From contig OZ018327.1 in the NCBI GenBank assembly GCA_963969495.1, positions 32,123,175 to 32,187,174 on the forward strand: DNA of 64,000 nucleotides, written 5' to 3'. The first letter of the stretch is position 1; each line of letters starts with the position of its first letter. The position numbers and the translations under genes are program-made. The notes beneath the pieces are model-generated. The model was given only the letters and a program-made list of their open reading frames with translations. It had not been told where the DNA came from and did no database searches. Below, piece after piece: positions 1 through 11,520 of this stretch. Origin of the DNA: Ceratothoa steindachneri. Its lineage: Eukaryota > Arthropoda > Malacostraca > Isopoda > Cymothoidae.

Positions 1-2728
1 TCAACACACAAAAGATTTATTACCAGAGAAAAGTCATCAACATTGTCACCCTTTACAGGAGTTCGTCAGATCTAATCTACAATATACATAAAATGCATCC
101 AGAGGATTATGTCCATTCATGCAACCGCAAAATAATCTCCCCACTCCTTAGAAAAATATATACATATGTACATAAAAAAGTCAGTCCCATCTAGCAGCTT
201 CATTCATATATTTATCTAATCTATTCTTAAAACTACCCAGAGAGGAGGCTTCTATCACATGTCTAGTGAGCCTATTCCATTCATCTACCACACGATTTGT
301 AAACCAATTCCTCCCAATCTCCTTACTAAACCTATACTTATCAAGCTTAAACCCATTGCTACGTGTCCTGTCATGTTCACTAAGTATAAGAACCTTACCC
401 AGATCCCCTTTATTATATCCTTTTACCCATTTGAAGACTTCAATCAATTCCCCTCTGACTCTTCTCCTTTCCAATGTATGTAGATTTAGTTTTCTGAGCC
501 TTTCACCATAAGGTAAGTTCCTTAGCCCACCAATCATCTTTGTCATCCTTCTCTGCACAGACTCAAGCAAATCAATATCCTTCCTAAAATATGGTGACCA
601 AAATTGTACTGCATAGTCTAGATGAGGCCTAACTAGCGCCAGATACAGTTTTAGAATGACTTCAGCACTCTTATTGCTTACACTCCTCCTAATGAATCCC
701 AATATCCTATTAGCTTTATTCTTAGCATTTAGGCATTGCTTTCTAGGACGAAGGTCTGAACTTACCAAAATACCCAAGTCCCTCTCACAATCGGTCCTCC
801 CTAAATTTCTCCCATTTAATTTATAACTATTCAGTGGATTATTTCTACCTATACTAAGTACACTACATTTGTCTATGTTAAACTTCATTTGCCATTTCTC
901 AGCCCAATTGGACAGAATGGTCAATTCCTCCTGCATTACAACAGCATCAGAATCAGCCCTAATGGCCCTACCTAGCTTAGTATCATCAGCAAATTTACTC
1001 AGGTCACTACTTATACCTATGTCAAGATCATTAATATAAATTAAGAATAGCAAGGGACCCAAAACAGATCCTTGCGGAACTCCACTGCTAACACACCCCC
1101 ACTCAGATTTAATTCCATCTATACTAACTCTTTGCTGTCTGTCACCAAGCCATGACTGAATCCACCTAAATATACTGCCATCGATCCCGTGTGCTTTAAC
1201 TTTGCTCAGAAGCCGTAAGTGTGGCACTCTATCAAAAGCCTTACTAAAGTCCAAGTATAAAATATCATAGTTTTCATCCTTATCTGCTGCTTCATACACC
1301 TTACTATAAAAAGACAGCAAATTAGTCAGACAAGATTTACCCTTACTAAAGCCATGCTGTGATTCTTTTATCAACTTATGCTTATCCAAGTGATCCCTAA
1401 TATTCCTTGCTATAATAGATTCCATCATTTTCCCTACCACTGATGTCAAACTTACTGGTCTGTAATTAGACATATTTGTTTTATCCCCTTTCTTAAATAT
1501 AGGTATCACATTGGCTTTCTTCCATGCCACTGGCACAATGCCACTCTCCAATGATTTTCTAAAGATGCATGCTAGGGGCTCACTTAACACATCCTTACAT
1601 TCTTTCAAAATTCTAGGAAAGACCTCATCAGGACCGGGTGCTTTACTACTTTTGATTTTATCAATTTCCTTTGTCACTATCTCCTTTGTGATCAAGATAT
1701 CCTTTAATTTCTCTTCATCATTACCCCGAAAGATCATTGACACCTCGGGTATATTTAGAGTATCCTCCTGTGTAAATACTGAGAGAAAAAAGTCATTTAG
1801 CATTCCAGCCATTGAGTCCCTATCACTCACTAATTCTCCATTGGAATCTATAAGTGGGCCTATTTTATCTCTAACCTTAGTTTTGTATAATTGATAAAAA
1901 CTTTTAGGATCTTCCTTTGCCCTATTTGCCACTTTAATTTCATAATTTCTCCTTGCTACTCTAACTAACTTTTTAACATTTCTTGCTAGTTCATTATATC
2001 TCTGCCTTAAGTGATCCTCTCCATTTTTTATTTTCCTATAAATGTCCTTTTTAATGCCAATATAATGCTTAATTTTATCTGTCATCCATTTTGGGTCATT
2101 ATTTTTAGTCCTAATCTCCTTATAAGGAATGTTAATCATCTGACCTGTAATTAATTGCTCAATTATTCTTTCATACTCCTCTTCAATTGTAATCTCTTCC
2201 TCCTGGTGATTATTGTCTCCACTAACTGATATCATTGAATCTATTCCTGAATTGATTTCAATGCCTGGTTTCTGTACAACTGCCTCCAGGTAAGTCCTTA
2301 GCCCATTATAATTTGCTCTTCTAAAGTCAGGAATTTTAACATTGTTCATGCTACTATCAATACCATTCCATTTCATCTTGAATCTAATTTCACAATGGTC
2401 ACTATTACCCAAATTTCCTCCAATCTCAGTATCCTTAATAACTTCTTCCCTATTTGTCAGAACTAAATCCAGTATATTATTACCTCTAGTGGGTTCGTTA
2501 ATAATCTGCCTCAGAAAATTATCTTGGACAACATTCAAAAATTCCTCAGCCTCCTGATCACCCACAAGAGCTTTCCAGTCTATATTTCTGTAATTAAAAT
2601 CGCCCATTATACACACATGCTTACTTCTACATGCCCGTTCAATCTCCTGCCACAGAAGATTTGAAGCTTCCTTACTAAGATTTGGTGGTCTGTATAATAA
2701 TCCTATGACAAGCTTGTTTTTACCTTCC
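1..2728 (-). mobile_element. CR1/L2-like LINE, 5'-truncated, ORF2 intact
   Basis: The left edge holds a non-LTR retrotransposon on the minus strand. Its long ORF runs from about 2725 down to 181, and roughly 180 bp of 3' UTR runs to the window edge, so the 3' terminus is not seen. The 5' end is truncated inside the endonuclease domain: upstream of about 2728 the frame meets a stop. At the junction a 15-base stretch, GGTAAAAACAAGCTT on the minus strand, occurs twice in tandem (about 2710-2742), which may be an insertion footprint. Related fragments lie at 48.65, 61.5 and 62.79 kb. Confidence 0.93.
181..2725 (-). CDS. LINE ORF2: endonuclease C-terminus plus reverse transcriptase
   Basis: This encodes the replication enzyme of a non-LTR retrotransposon: an apurinic-type endonuclease that nicks the target and a reverse transcriptase that copies the RNA there. 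Counting from the GTG codon at 2616, visible motifs are GDFN (5-8) and SDH (72-74) of the endonuclease, KAPGPD (325-330), LDFSKAFD (455-462), GVPQGSVLGP (512-521) and the catalytic FADD (542-545). The C-terminal HLDYAVQFWSP block typical of CR1/L2/Rex-type elements follows. The frame stays open upstream through LYRPPN to about 2725, giving about 845 codons with no stop or frameshift. The family's usual ORF2 is about 900-1000 residues, so only the endonuclease N-terminus is missing. No start codon is claimed because the element is truncated. The intact frame suggests a young insertion. Confidence 0.93.
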
Positions 2729-3472
2729 TAAAGCTTGTTTTTACCTGCAAGAATTGTATCAATCTATCATTCGAACTTCTCATGATTCTCCGCTAACAAA
2801 ATAGTCCATATTTGCTCTGGAGTTTCTTCTGCCCCACAAACCTTCTACTACCTGATTCCGTTAACTTGTTCAAGACTATGCGCCCGTGTTTTTATCTGAC
2901 AGACTCCTTACTTCAAGTGTTGCACTGCCTCCCCCTCCGGTTTCAGGTGACCCAGATGGGTTAGTAATTATCTAAAATCGAGAAAAATTAAGAAAAATAA
3001 TAACATATTTAAATGTAAGGGATAAAAATAAAGATAGAGAAATATCATACAAAATCTGAGTTGTCTGCTTGAGAGTTTTGAGACTCCTAGGGCTTAAGGC
3101 AGCGGTAAGCCTAAAAGTGAGCAGCCTAAATCACTGAATTGGTCATTATTCGACGCGTTATTGACTCATAGACGGTCTGAATTTTCAGTCTTCTTAAATG
3201 ATGATGCATGTTTTCTTTAAATTCACAGGGCAACAGAGATATTAGAGAGCATAAATGCTTGTCACAAATACAATGTTAAAGAAGAGAAACATATTCTTAC
3301 TTTGGCCCTGGAGCGAGCATAATTCCTTTGTTGTCTTATCGAGCGCTTTGTTAGGGCTATTTTTTTTATGCGGATGCATCTTTCATCAGTGAATATAACT
3401 ATCTTTCTTTAACTGTTGTCTCTAAATTCTGGAATAAACTGACATTTATCACCTTGTTGCATGAGTTATAAG
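2729..3472. other. No gene seen; sequence upstream of the first channel exon
   Basis: AT-rich single-copy-looking sequence. I looked for an upstream channel exon (loop A type Trp-Pro-Asp or loop D patterns) and found none. An in-frame TGA at 3440-3442 bounds the 5' edge of the exon that follows. Confidence 0.5.
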
Positions 3473-3679
3473 GATATTATTTTTAACACAGCTCGAATAT
3501 ATCTGGGCAAAGATAACTACATCCGGATCTCAAGAAAGTACACAATTACCTTCATGTGTCATTTCAACTTTTACAACTACCCCTTCAGCACAGATTACTG
3601 TAGCATGATCTTCAGGATTAACAAGAACACGGATAGATACGTCGCTCTCAAAATGTTTGGACCCGGAGTTCGATATGAG
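3473..3679 (+). CDS. Cys-loop ligand-gated ion channel, exon with the Cys-loop
   Basis: This is an internal exon of a pentameric ligand-gated channel subunit, a plasma-membrane receptor opened by a small ligand. In its 69 codons the signature Cys-loop is plain: Cys29 and Cys43 are separated by exactly 13 residues with Tyr-Pro-Phe inside, as the family requires. Before it lies the beta strand pattern ARIYLGKDN...SRKYTITF. After it come MIFRI and VALKMFGPGVRYE. The 3' edge is secure: GAG at 3677-3679 is followed by gtgggt, a phase-0 donor. The 5' edge is less sure. I use the AG at 3471-3472 (phase 0); the AG at 3490-3491 is an alternative, and an in-frame TGA at 3440 forbids anything further left. 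The usual Asp of the YPFD motif is Ser here. Signal peptide and the first part of the ligand-binding domain are not in the window. Confidence 0.88.
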
Positions 3680-4029
3680 GTGGGTAGAGTACTACTGACT
3701 GATGGGTTAAATACAGGAACGAGTGCGAAACATATAAATTTGTGGGCTTATATGTGTGAGAAAGAGGTAAGCATATATACCAATTACCGGAAGCCTTACA
3801 ACACGAAGGTTTAATTTTAATTGCGGGGGAGATCGTCCAGGAAGTATTTATACCCACTTCCTATTACGGCAGATTTTCGCAATAGTCCCTGAACCGTTTA
3901 TTGAAGGGAAACGAAATTTGGAGGCCTTGAGATGGTTATATTTTGACATCCACAATATATTAATAAGTTTGAGAGACAAACATTGAAGTAATGACACCTT
4001 TTACGAGCTTTATGTTTAGTTTATATTAT

Positions 4030-4745
4030 TATTTATTTGAGATAATAAATACAAAATTCTTGTGGGAAAAGCCTAACGGCCATGAACTTGGAAACAAGCT
4101 CCCACAGAGCACAGTATCCATATGTCAGGTAAGAAAGAATGAATAAAGAAGAAAGAAGTTGAAATGCGTAAATAAATAAATAAATAAGTTTAAAATTATT
4201 AAAATCAAATCAATATTAAAATTATGAGGCAATAGCACCCACCCTTAATCTAGCATTGAAACCTCGTTTGAAGATATTAATATCTTCCTGATAACTTCTG
4301 CCGGAAGATCATTCCACTGCTTTACCGTACTTGGCAAAAAGCAACGCTGAAACTGAGAAGTGCGGCAGCGAGGAATGCATAGTGCATGTGGATGTTGTCC
4401 ATCCACAAACCTTGTTGCTCTAGCAAGAGGCAACAGGGGTTCAGGAATTAAAAATGATAGTGGCAATTCCCTACTGATGTAGTATTTATGGAATATCGAC
4501 AAACATGAAATCATCCGTCGATGATCCAAGTCATAGCTAGGAAAAAGGAATCTGCCTCCACGAGCAACCCTAACTAAGAGAGACAGATCTCTGGCAGAAG
4601 CGGATATCCAAACTGGAGAACAATACTCAAGAAGAGGGAGAACAAAGGACCTGAAACAAGTGGCATTAATATCTTCATTATTATAGATATATGAGGCCTT
4701 ACGTACAAGTTTTTGTCACTTATTTACAATTTGTACTAGTCAAGA
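4030..4745 (-). mobile_element. LINE 3' fragment (reverse transcriptase C-terminus)
   Basis: Read on the minus strand from about 4745, the frame gives KASYIYNNEDINATCFRS, then LPLLEYCSPVWISASARDL, and then the segment from 4529 to 4245 with IPRCRTSQFQRCFLPSTV and WNDLPAEVI. This is the C-terminal end of a non-LTR ORF2: the LEY(C/A)xPVW block is followed by the RTxxFxxSFLPxTVxxWN block. It differs in sequence from the LINE at 1-2728 and probably belongs to another CR1/Jockey-like clade. The catalytic domain is absent, so it is a dead 5'-truncated copy inserted antisense in the channel intron. The 4030-4240 part is assigned as its 3' UTR by position only. Confidence 0.75.
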
Positions 4746-4759
4746 ATAATCTGGAACTT

Positions 4760-7510
4760 ACTAACATCCTTTGATTCGGCATCACAAACTCCATAGTCTT
4801 ATTCTACACTCAATCACCATGGCGGAACCTTGCAAAAGGATGGATGGTATAATGGGAGTTCTGCTAATATTACAACTGAAATATGGAGGAGTAACATACC
4901 CTTCCCAACCCCGTGCCCCAAGAGAAACTGGCATGCTCTAGCACGGATCATCTTTTGCGCCTCTTTTTATACCTCCTACTCTGTTTTCAAAAAGTAGTGA
5001 ACCGTCTTCTGTCACCACTTCGAGAATAATGGCGAAATTCAAATCTAAGATGAGCTGCATGACGAATTCTGAAGAACTAAATAACCTTTAATCTCTAGTG
5101 CAGTCAGTGATAAGTGACTGGAGGCAACAGAAAATCTCCCTCGTTCGGGTTCTTCCTGTAGAATTCCACTTAGTACGCTACGGAGGATCCTTAGATCCGT
5201 TAAAAATAACCCCAAAAGTGACTAGAAGAGAGACGAACGATCAGTTAGGAGAGGAAGGGGTCGATGTTAGTTTTAGCATCGGTCAAAATGTTGGAGAGAG
5301 CGAGAATGTATAGCCGACGTCAGAAGAAACATTCACTTGAAAACCTCCATGAAGTACGCCGGCGATCATTTGAAGAAATATCTAAATTTTTGAGCCACGC
5401 GCTTTAGTCAGATGAACGAAGATTGAGTTCTTAGTCCGAAATGTTAGGTATTCAGGGCATAAAAGTGCTGAGGCTGGTGTCCCCAAAACATTGTTACAAA
5501 AAAATAAAATAAAGCGGATTTGTTATGTTACTAGCATAGGTACACAGCGTGGCCCGGGATAAAAAGTCCTGTCTTAAATAAAGATAGGAATCAGGGCTTT
5601 GCACCCACTTGCGTCAACTGTGTAAATGTTCTACACGCTGAACAAATCTAAAATTGCCCAACGAAATGTACAAACTGTGGAGGGCCCCACCCATCATTGA
5701 AATTCTTATATTGAGCCATAAAAATATCTTTAATTGCTGATTATTATGATTATTCGAGGGGTGAAGGCAGATTCAGGATAATATACTTACAATGAGTAAA
5801 CGTTTCACCGCGCCCGCCCGGCAGTTTACGCGTATGCGTAAATGATCGTTAGTGTGAGGGAACCCCACGGGGAGTCTCTTGAGCAGGCGGAACTTCCATG
5901 TGCTGCAGACGGCCCGGTTAGGCCTAAATTGGTAAGCCTACACCCCCCCCCCGCGCTTCCACAACCGGTAGCCTCGAACCGCGTCCCCTACGATTCACTT
6001 TTTTGCGGACTAGAATAGCCTCTACAAGAAGATTCGAAGCCATTCGAGAGTAGAGCTTTTTCCCGCTAACCCACCTCGGGGAGAGCCTCGAACATAAATA
6101 GAGTTCGACTCTCATGATGAGACACAGAGTTGAGAAGTCTCACCCAGAGCAGAAGATTCCCCATGGTTCCAAGTCAAGTGCTAGTAACAAAGGAAAGTGA
6201 CAGCGGGACTATTTTGTGTATTTGGAATTAGCCCCAGCCAGGAGGTAATTCCACTGAACGATCGCCCCGAGTGATTTTTCCGACATCTTTCATCAACTCC
6301 TGTCGAAGCCCTCCTCATTTCGGGTAGCCGAAATACTTTTCCCTGGACCGGAAGTTACCCCCCCAACCCTTGCTTTTGGAGAACCGTCATCACTCCAACC
6401 TCCCGCTCTGAAGTCCGAGCGGCCTCACCTCAAGTGCAGAAGACATCCGTAAGCCAACCCCTCTCCCCCTTTTGGTAACCCAATTAAGTTAATCCCCCCC
6501 TCCCCCATTTGAATAGTCTCCTCCGGGAATACCTTAAGTTCTAACTTCATAGCCTGATTTATAACTACAATTTCCCCTTTCATTTACTGATGTGATTTTG
6601 CCCATTAATTCTCTGAGGTAATTTTACCCATCAATTCTCTCATTATTTTTGTGTAAATAAAATTATATTTTTGTACATGCCTCTTTAAATAAACCTTGAG
6701 CTTTGCCATTGTCCATAATTTACCTGACCTCGTTGCACTCTCTCGCTACTCAGCCCGTCTGAACTCGTGGTTTTCCGTCACTTTTGTCGGTTCGCTTTCA
6801 AGTTATTGGTCCCTCCCTCATAGATATAATATGGTATTGATATAATGTAATATCATACTACGACAATTAGTTATGAGCGAACGACGTTGTGGCCGCAGGA
6901 ACAGATCCAGCGTCTTATAAATACAGATATGACAGCTTCTGTAATTTGGTACACTTCATCGAATCAACGGAAAGATGAATAAAAAAAAAATACTACAGAA
7001 ATGTTCTCGAAGATTATCTGAAGAGTAATGCTTGCAAGTTTGGTCCTGGAAGATGGATGTGTCAACAAGACAACGATTCTAAACACAGGTCGCTTAGGAT
7101 GACCATCACACTCGCCAACAACCCACTAGAAAATTTATTTATAGTATGAACTAAAGGTCCGCGTTCATGATACCCCCCCCCCCTCCTCCAAAAGATCGAT
7201 TTAGTGTGAAGGTTTTGCAAAGACAAGTCCCCACAAAAAAAATCCATCTGAAGTTTGTTTGAACTTAGTTAAAAACTATAATAATAGTTTGATGAATGTC
7301 ATTAAAAAAAAAATATATACTATTGTCTATTAGTTATCAAACTGCATAAAGTATGAATAGTTTTTGATTACAAATTTTCGTAGTGGTAGTACTACTTTAT
7401 TTTTCTATCAAACTTATCGAAAATTCTGGATGGCGTCTAATAATACATTGGTCACAATGCCACAAAATCTAGTTTATACGCCACTGAACGGTTCACGAAC
7501 AATGACGAAC
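4760..7510. other. Intronic sequence without recognisable features
   Basis: Mixed-composition sequence with C-rich runs near 5940, 6480 and 7170. An open stretch of 71 codons at 5098-5313 has no motif and no convincing splice sites. I see no repeat array or transposon signature. Confidence 0.4.
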
Positions 7511-7512
7511 AA

Positions 7513-8938
7513 TTGGAGTATTAGGAAGGGGAACATTGCAGTATTAGAAAGGGGAAGATTCTAGTATTAGGAAGGGGAAGATTCTAGTATTAGGAAGGGG
7601 AAGATTCTAGTATTAGGAAGGGGAAGATTCTAGTATTAGGAAGGGGAAGATTCTAGTATTAGGAAGGGGAAGATTCTAGTATTAGGAAGGGGAACATTCT
7701 AGTATTAGGAAGATGAACATTGTAGTATTAGGAAGGGGAACATTGTAGTATTAGGAATGGGAAGATTCTAGTATTAGGAAGGGGAACATTGTAGTATTAG
7801 GAAGGGGAACATTGTAGTATTAGGAAGGGGAGCATTGTAGTATTAGGAAGGGGAACATTGTAGTATTAGGAATAGGAAGATTCTAGTATTAGGAAGGGGA
7901 ACATTGTAGTATTAGGAATGGGAAGATTCTAGTATTAGGAAGGGGAACATTGTAGTATTGGGAAGGGAAAGATTCTAGTATTAGGAAGGGGAACATTGTA
8001 GTATCAGTAAGGCGAACATTGTGGTATTAGGAAGGGGGAACATTGGTGTATTAAGAAGGGGAACATTGTAGTATTAGGAAGGGGAACATTGTAGTATTAG
8101 CAAGTAGAACATTGTGGTATTAAGAAGGGAAACATTGTAGTATTAGGAAGGGGAACATTGTGATATTAAGAAGGGGAACATTGCAGTATTAGGAAGGGGA
8201 ACATTGTAGTATTAGGAAGGGGAACATTGTAGTATTAGCAAGTGGAACATTGTGGTATTAAGAAGGGGAACATTGTAGTATTAGGCAGTGGAACATTGTG
8301 GTATTAAGAAGGGAAACATTGTGGTATTAAGAAGGGGAACATTGTAGTATTAGGAAGGGGAACATTGTAGTATTAGAAAGGGGAACATTGTAATATTAAG
8401 AAGGGGAACATTGCAGTATTAGGAAGGGGAACATTGTAGTATTAGTAAGGCGAACATTGTGGTATTAGGAATGGGAAGATTCTAGTATTAGGAAGTGGAA
8501 CATTGTAGTATTAGGAAGGAGAACATTGTAGTATTAGGAAGGTGAACATTGTAATATTAAGAAGGGGAACATTGTAGTATTAGGAAGGGGAACATTGTAG
8601 TATTAGGAAGGGGAACATTGTAGTATTAGGAAGGGGAACATTGTAGTATTAGGAAGGGGAACATTGTAGTATTAGTAAGGCCAACATTGTGGTATTAGGA
8701 AGGGGAACATTGGTGTATTAAGAAGGGGAACATTGTAGTATTAGGAAAGGGGACATTGTAGTATTAAGAAGGGGAACATTGTAGTATTAGGAAGGGGAAC
8801 ATTGTAGTATTAGTAAGGCGAACATTGTAGTATTAGGAAGTGGAACATTGTGGTATTAAGAAGGGGAACATTGTAGTATTAGGAAGTGGAACATTGTGTT
8901 ATTAAGAAGGGGAACATTGTAGTATTAGGAAGGGGAAC
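7513..8938 (+). repeat. 23-bp minisatellite, about 62 copies
   Basis: A tandem array with unit GTATTAGGAAGGGGAACATT plus GTA. Copies early in the array carry GAAGATTCTA in place of GAACATTGTA, and the variants are intermixed. Single-base changes include AAGAAGG, AGTAAGG and AGGCAGT. The array ends abruptly at about 8938, where a tRNA-derived SINE on the other strand begins. Confidence 0.95.
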
Positions 8939-9098
8939 ACCACCCGAAAACGAGGTGAGCACAGCACGTCCACCAGTCGGTAGCCAGAACTCTCCGTGTG
9001 CTGACGTTTTGTGTCTGCTCTTGCCGGGATCGAACCCGGTACTGCAACGTTGGCAGACCAACGACGTATCCACTCGGCTAGCAAAAGTTCCAATTTAT
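8939..9098 (-). mobile_element. tRNA-derived SINE abutting the 23-bp array
   Basis: On the minus strand a tRNA-like head contains an A-box-like TAGCCGAGTGG (9070-9080) and a perfect B box GGTTCGATCCC (9026-9036), the internal RNA polymerase III promoter pair. A potential anticodon arm CGTTGG/CCAACG lies between them. About 85 bp of unrelated body follows, ending in TGGTGTTCCCC at 8939. Its final bases GTTCCCC are also the start of the complement of the 23-bp minisatellite unit, so the array sits as a 3' tail. The acceptor stem is poor, so this is a SINE rather than a functional tRNA gene. Confidence 0.7.
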
Positions 9099-9640
9099 TT
9101 TAGTAAAGTTGAATATTAATTTATAATAGTTTTAACAAAGTCATCAGATCTAAGTCGCGTGCTCTCAATTATCCCAACTTATGACATTACGACCTTCAAA
9201 ACTTTCATAATTCCAGGACTAACCTTGGGAGGACCGTACCAATTATATCATTAGAAAAATAACATGAGGGTTTCAAGTATCGTTATAATCAGCCGAATAG
9301 TTATGATGTTATTGCTTAAAAGAACATTGAAAAGTAAAATAGTGACCATCTGATCATCCGACCTACGAACCGACGAATCGCGTCCACGCAACTAAAAATT
9401 GACTTTTAATTCAATCTGCATTCCAAAAGAGGGAATTTGGGTATACTAAGCCGAATTGCTGCAGAGAACTCTTGCCGAATAAGATAAAAACCTAGCATTG
9501 GTCTTTGGGGAGCAACGTCAAATGCTGAAACCTCACACAATCATTTTGTCATGAATTGGAGTGATTAGAAAGAACCTTAAAATCATAACCATAATTCTCG
9601 CTAATTCAGGTTTTTTATATATTTTAAGTATGTTTACATT
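9099..9640. other. Intronic sequence, nothing recognised
   Basis: AT-rich sequence between the SINE and the 25-bp array. I see no coding frame, repeat or structured element. Confidence 0.4.
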
Positions 9641-9642
9641 GG

Positions 9643-10275
9643 TTTGCCAAGATCCTGATAACGACGTCTTGCCAAGATCCTGATAACGACGTCTTGCCCA
9701 GATCCTGATAACGACGTCTTGCCCAGATCCTTATAGCGACGTCTTGCTAAGATCCTGATAACGACGTCTTGCCCAGATCCTGATAACGACGTCTTGCCAA
9801 GATCCTGATAACGACGTCTTGCCAAGATCCTGATAACGACGTCTTGCCCAGATCCTGATAACGACGTCTTGCCCAGATCCTTATAGCGAAGTCTTGCTAA
9901 GATCCTGATAACGACGTCTTGCCCAGATCCTGATAACGACGTCTTGCCAAGATCCTGATAGCGACATCTTGCTAAGATCCTGATAACGACGTCTTGCTAA
10001 GATCCTGATAACGACGTCTTGCCCAGATCCTGATAACGACGTCTTGCCCAGATCCTGTTAGCGACGTCTTGCTAAGATCCTGATAACGACGTCTTGCCCA
10101 GATCCTGATAACGACGTCTTGCCAAGATCCTGATAGCGACGTCTTGCTAAGATCCTGATAACGACGTCTTGCCAAGATCCTGATAACGAAGTCTTGCCAA
10201 GATCCTGATAGCAACGTCTTGCTAAGATCCTGATAACGACGTCTTGCCCATATCCTGATAGCGACGATTGGCAAG
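9643..10275 (+). repeat. 25-bp minisatellite, about 25 copies, with higher-order order
   Basis: The unit is GCCAAGATCCTGATAACGAC plus GTCTT. Most copies contain the palindrome GACGTC. Variants alternate GCCAAG, GCCCAG and GCTAAG, and ATAACG with ATAGCG. A distinctive copy with CCTTATAGCGA occurs at 9721 and again at 9871, 150 bp (six units) apart, which points to duplication of a six-unit block. Minus-strand open frames here are artefacts of three units making 75 bp. Confidence 0.95.
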
Positions 10276-10369
10276 ATTCCAAATACGCAATAAAGAAATA
10301 AGTCGCGATCCGTCCATATACGCAGATTCCAGGGTGCTACTTAAGTACCTCTAACATATTATATTTCCT

Positions 10370-10500
10370 TAGCGTTATCTTGTCGTTTTAGCGCTATTTT
10401 CTCTCTATCTGCGCGCTTTAGATAGGGCTATCTTCAGGTATTAGCGCTATCTTCATGCTTAAGCGCTCGCTTTATTCTTTAGCGCTATTTTTTCTATTAA
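10370..10500 (+). repeat. Short degenerate repeat of TTAGCGCTAT
   Basis: The core AGCGCTAT or a near variant recurs about six times at irregular spacing between the 25-bp array and the Tc1 fossil. Confidence 0.55.
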
Positions 10501-10530
10501 ACAAATTATATGGTGTGCAATGCACTATAA

Positions 10531-11520
10531 TACACTGTCGTGCCGAAAGTCACGGGATAGCAGTGTAGCAAAGGTAATGGTAGGCCGTGATACCTTATCA
10601 TGACGTCATGATATGGCCAGGATTTTTATCAGTCAGTGTGAACTCCGACCAGGCAGTTGATGGCAAGACAACATGAGTGCCAACGGGGCATGAAAATGGG
10701 TGCCAGAGAGATGGGCCATTCCATTTCTTGAGATGTGCGGACACTCAACATTATCCGATCTACGGTGCCTCATGTGTACCGACGGTACCTCAGGGAAGGC
10801 ATTACCGCCTACGATGGACATCGCAGACGTCGACCATGGGTGGGTAATGACAGTGACCAGCGCCGTCTGGTCAGAATCGTCCAGGGTGACAGAGAAGCAA
10901 CTCTGGGTCAAATCACAACCACATCCAATGCGGGAGGTATCAAACGCATACCCATCAGGTCACTGAAGCGTTCTTCACCTTCCATGGGGGCTGAAGACCC
11001 ACAAGAGTACCTCTGTTCCCCTGCCAATACCACAAGACGGGACACAGCGCCGTACTTGGGCTCGTGACGTCGCTAACCACAAGGTACCGTGAAAGTTCGC
11101 GATGGTTCTATACTGGTGTTGGGTGTTCTCGGGCATAGGTTTTGTCCATTGGTCCGCCAAAACACGTCATTGATTGGTGACCGCTACGTTGCACTGCTTG
11201 GTAACCAGTTACACCCTTTCACAGACTTCAATGTACCCAAAAAACCATCGGATAGTTCAGCAGGATGAGCCATCGTGCCAGAGTTAACCAGAATTGGTTC
11301 GAAGAGTATCAGGATAGTTGGACAAATGGTGCGGCCACCATATTCAACCGACCTCAACCCAATGGAGCATTTAATCTTCATATGTGGTCATATGTCTCAC
11401 GTGCCATGTAAGTGGACATGAAGTGTAAGGAACGTGTGCGCAAGGATGTCTTGGTTGAAGAGATGCGGCTCATTTGTTTTGCTACAATTTTACCACCGAA
11501 AAATACCGTCTAATGCCTAT
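10531..11520 (+). mobile_element. Tc1-like DNA transposon fossil
   Basis: Pieces of a Tc1-family transposase read in shifting + frames. Near 10745-10930 there is an HTH region with STVPHVYRRYL, then RRLVRIVQGDREATLGQITT. Near 11170-11220 there is LIGDRYVALLGNQLHPFTDF, and near 11305-11370 FEEYQDSWTNGAA and STDLNPMEH. The order matches an intact Tc1 transposase (N-terminal HTH, DDE catalytic core). At least three frameshifts and internal stops make it a pseudogene, and the catalytic aspartates cannot be read in one frame. The left end near 10531 (TACACTGTCGTGCC) resembles a Tc1 inverted repeat; the right end is not identified. It lies in intron 1 in the sense direction. Confidence 0.8.

Noticed and set aside
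1511..1894. 127-codon frame on the + strand opposite the LINE
   Set aside because: Antisense shadow of the LINE reverse transcriptase ORF.
5098..5313. 71-codon frame inside channel intron 1
   Set aside because: No homologous channel segment is missing between the flanking exons, which join in phase 0; no motif.
9019..9094. Functional tRNA gene on the minus strand
   Set aside because: A and B boxes are good, but the acceptor arms do not pair and a SINE body follows.
7513..10275. CRISPR-like regular repeats
   Set aside because: Units are contiguous without unique spacers, and the genome is eukaryotic; these are minisatellites.
9634..10282. Arginine-rich repeat proteins on the minus strand
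   Set aside because: Three shifted readings of the same 25-bp tandem unit.
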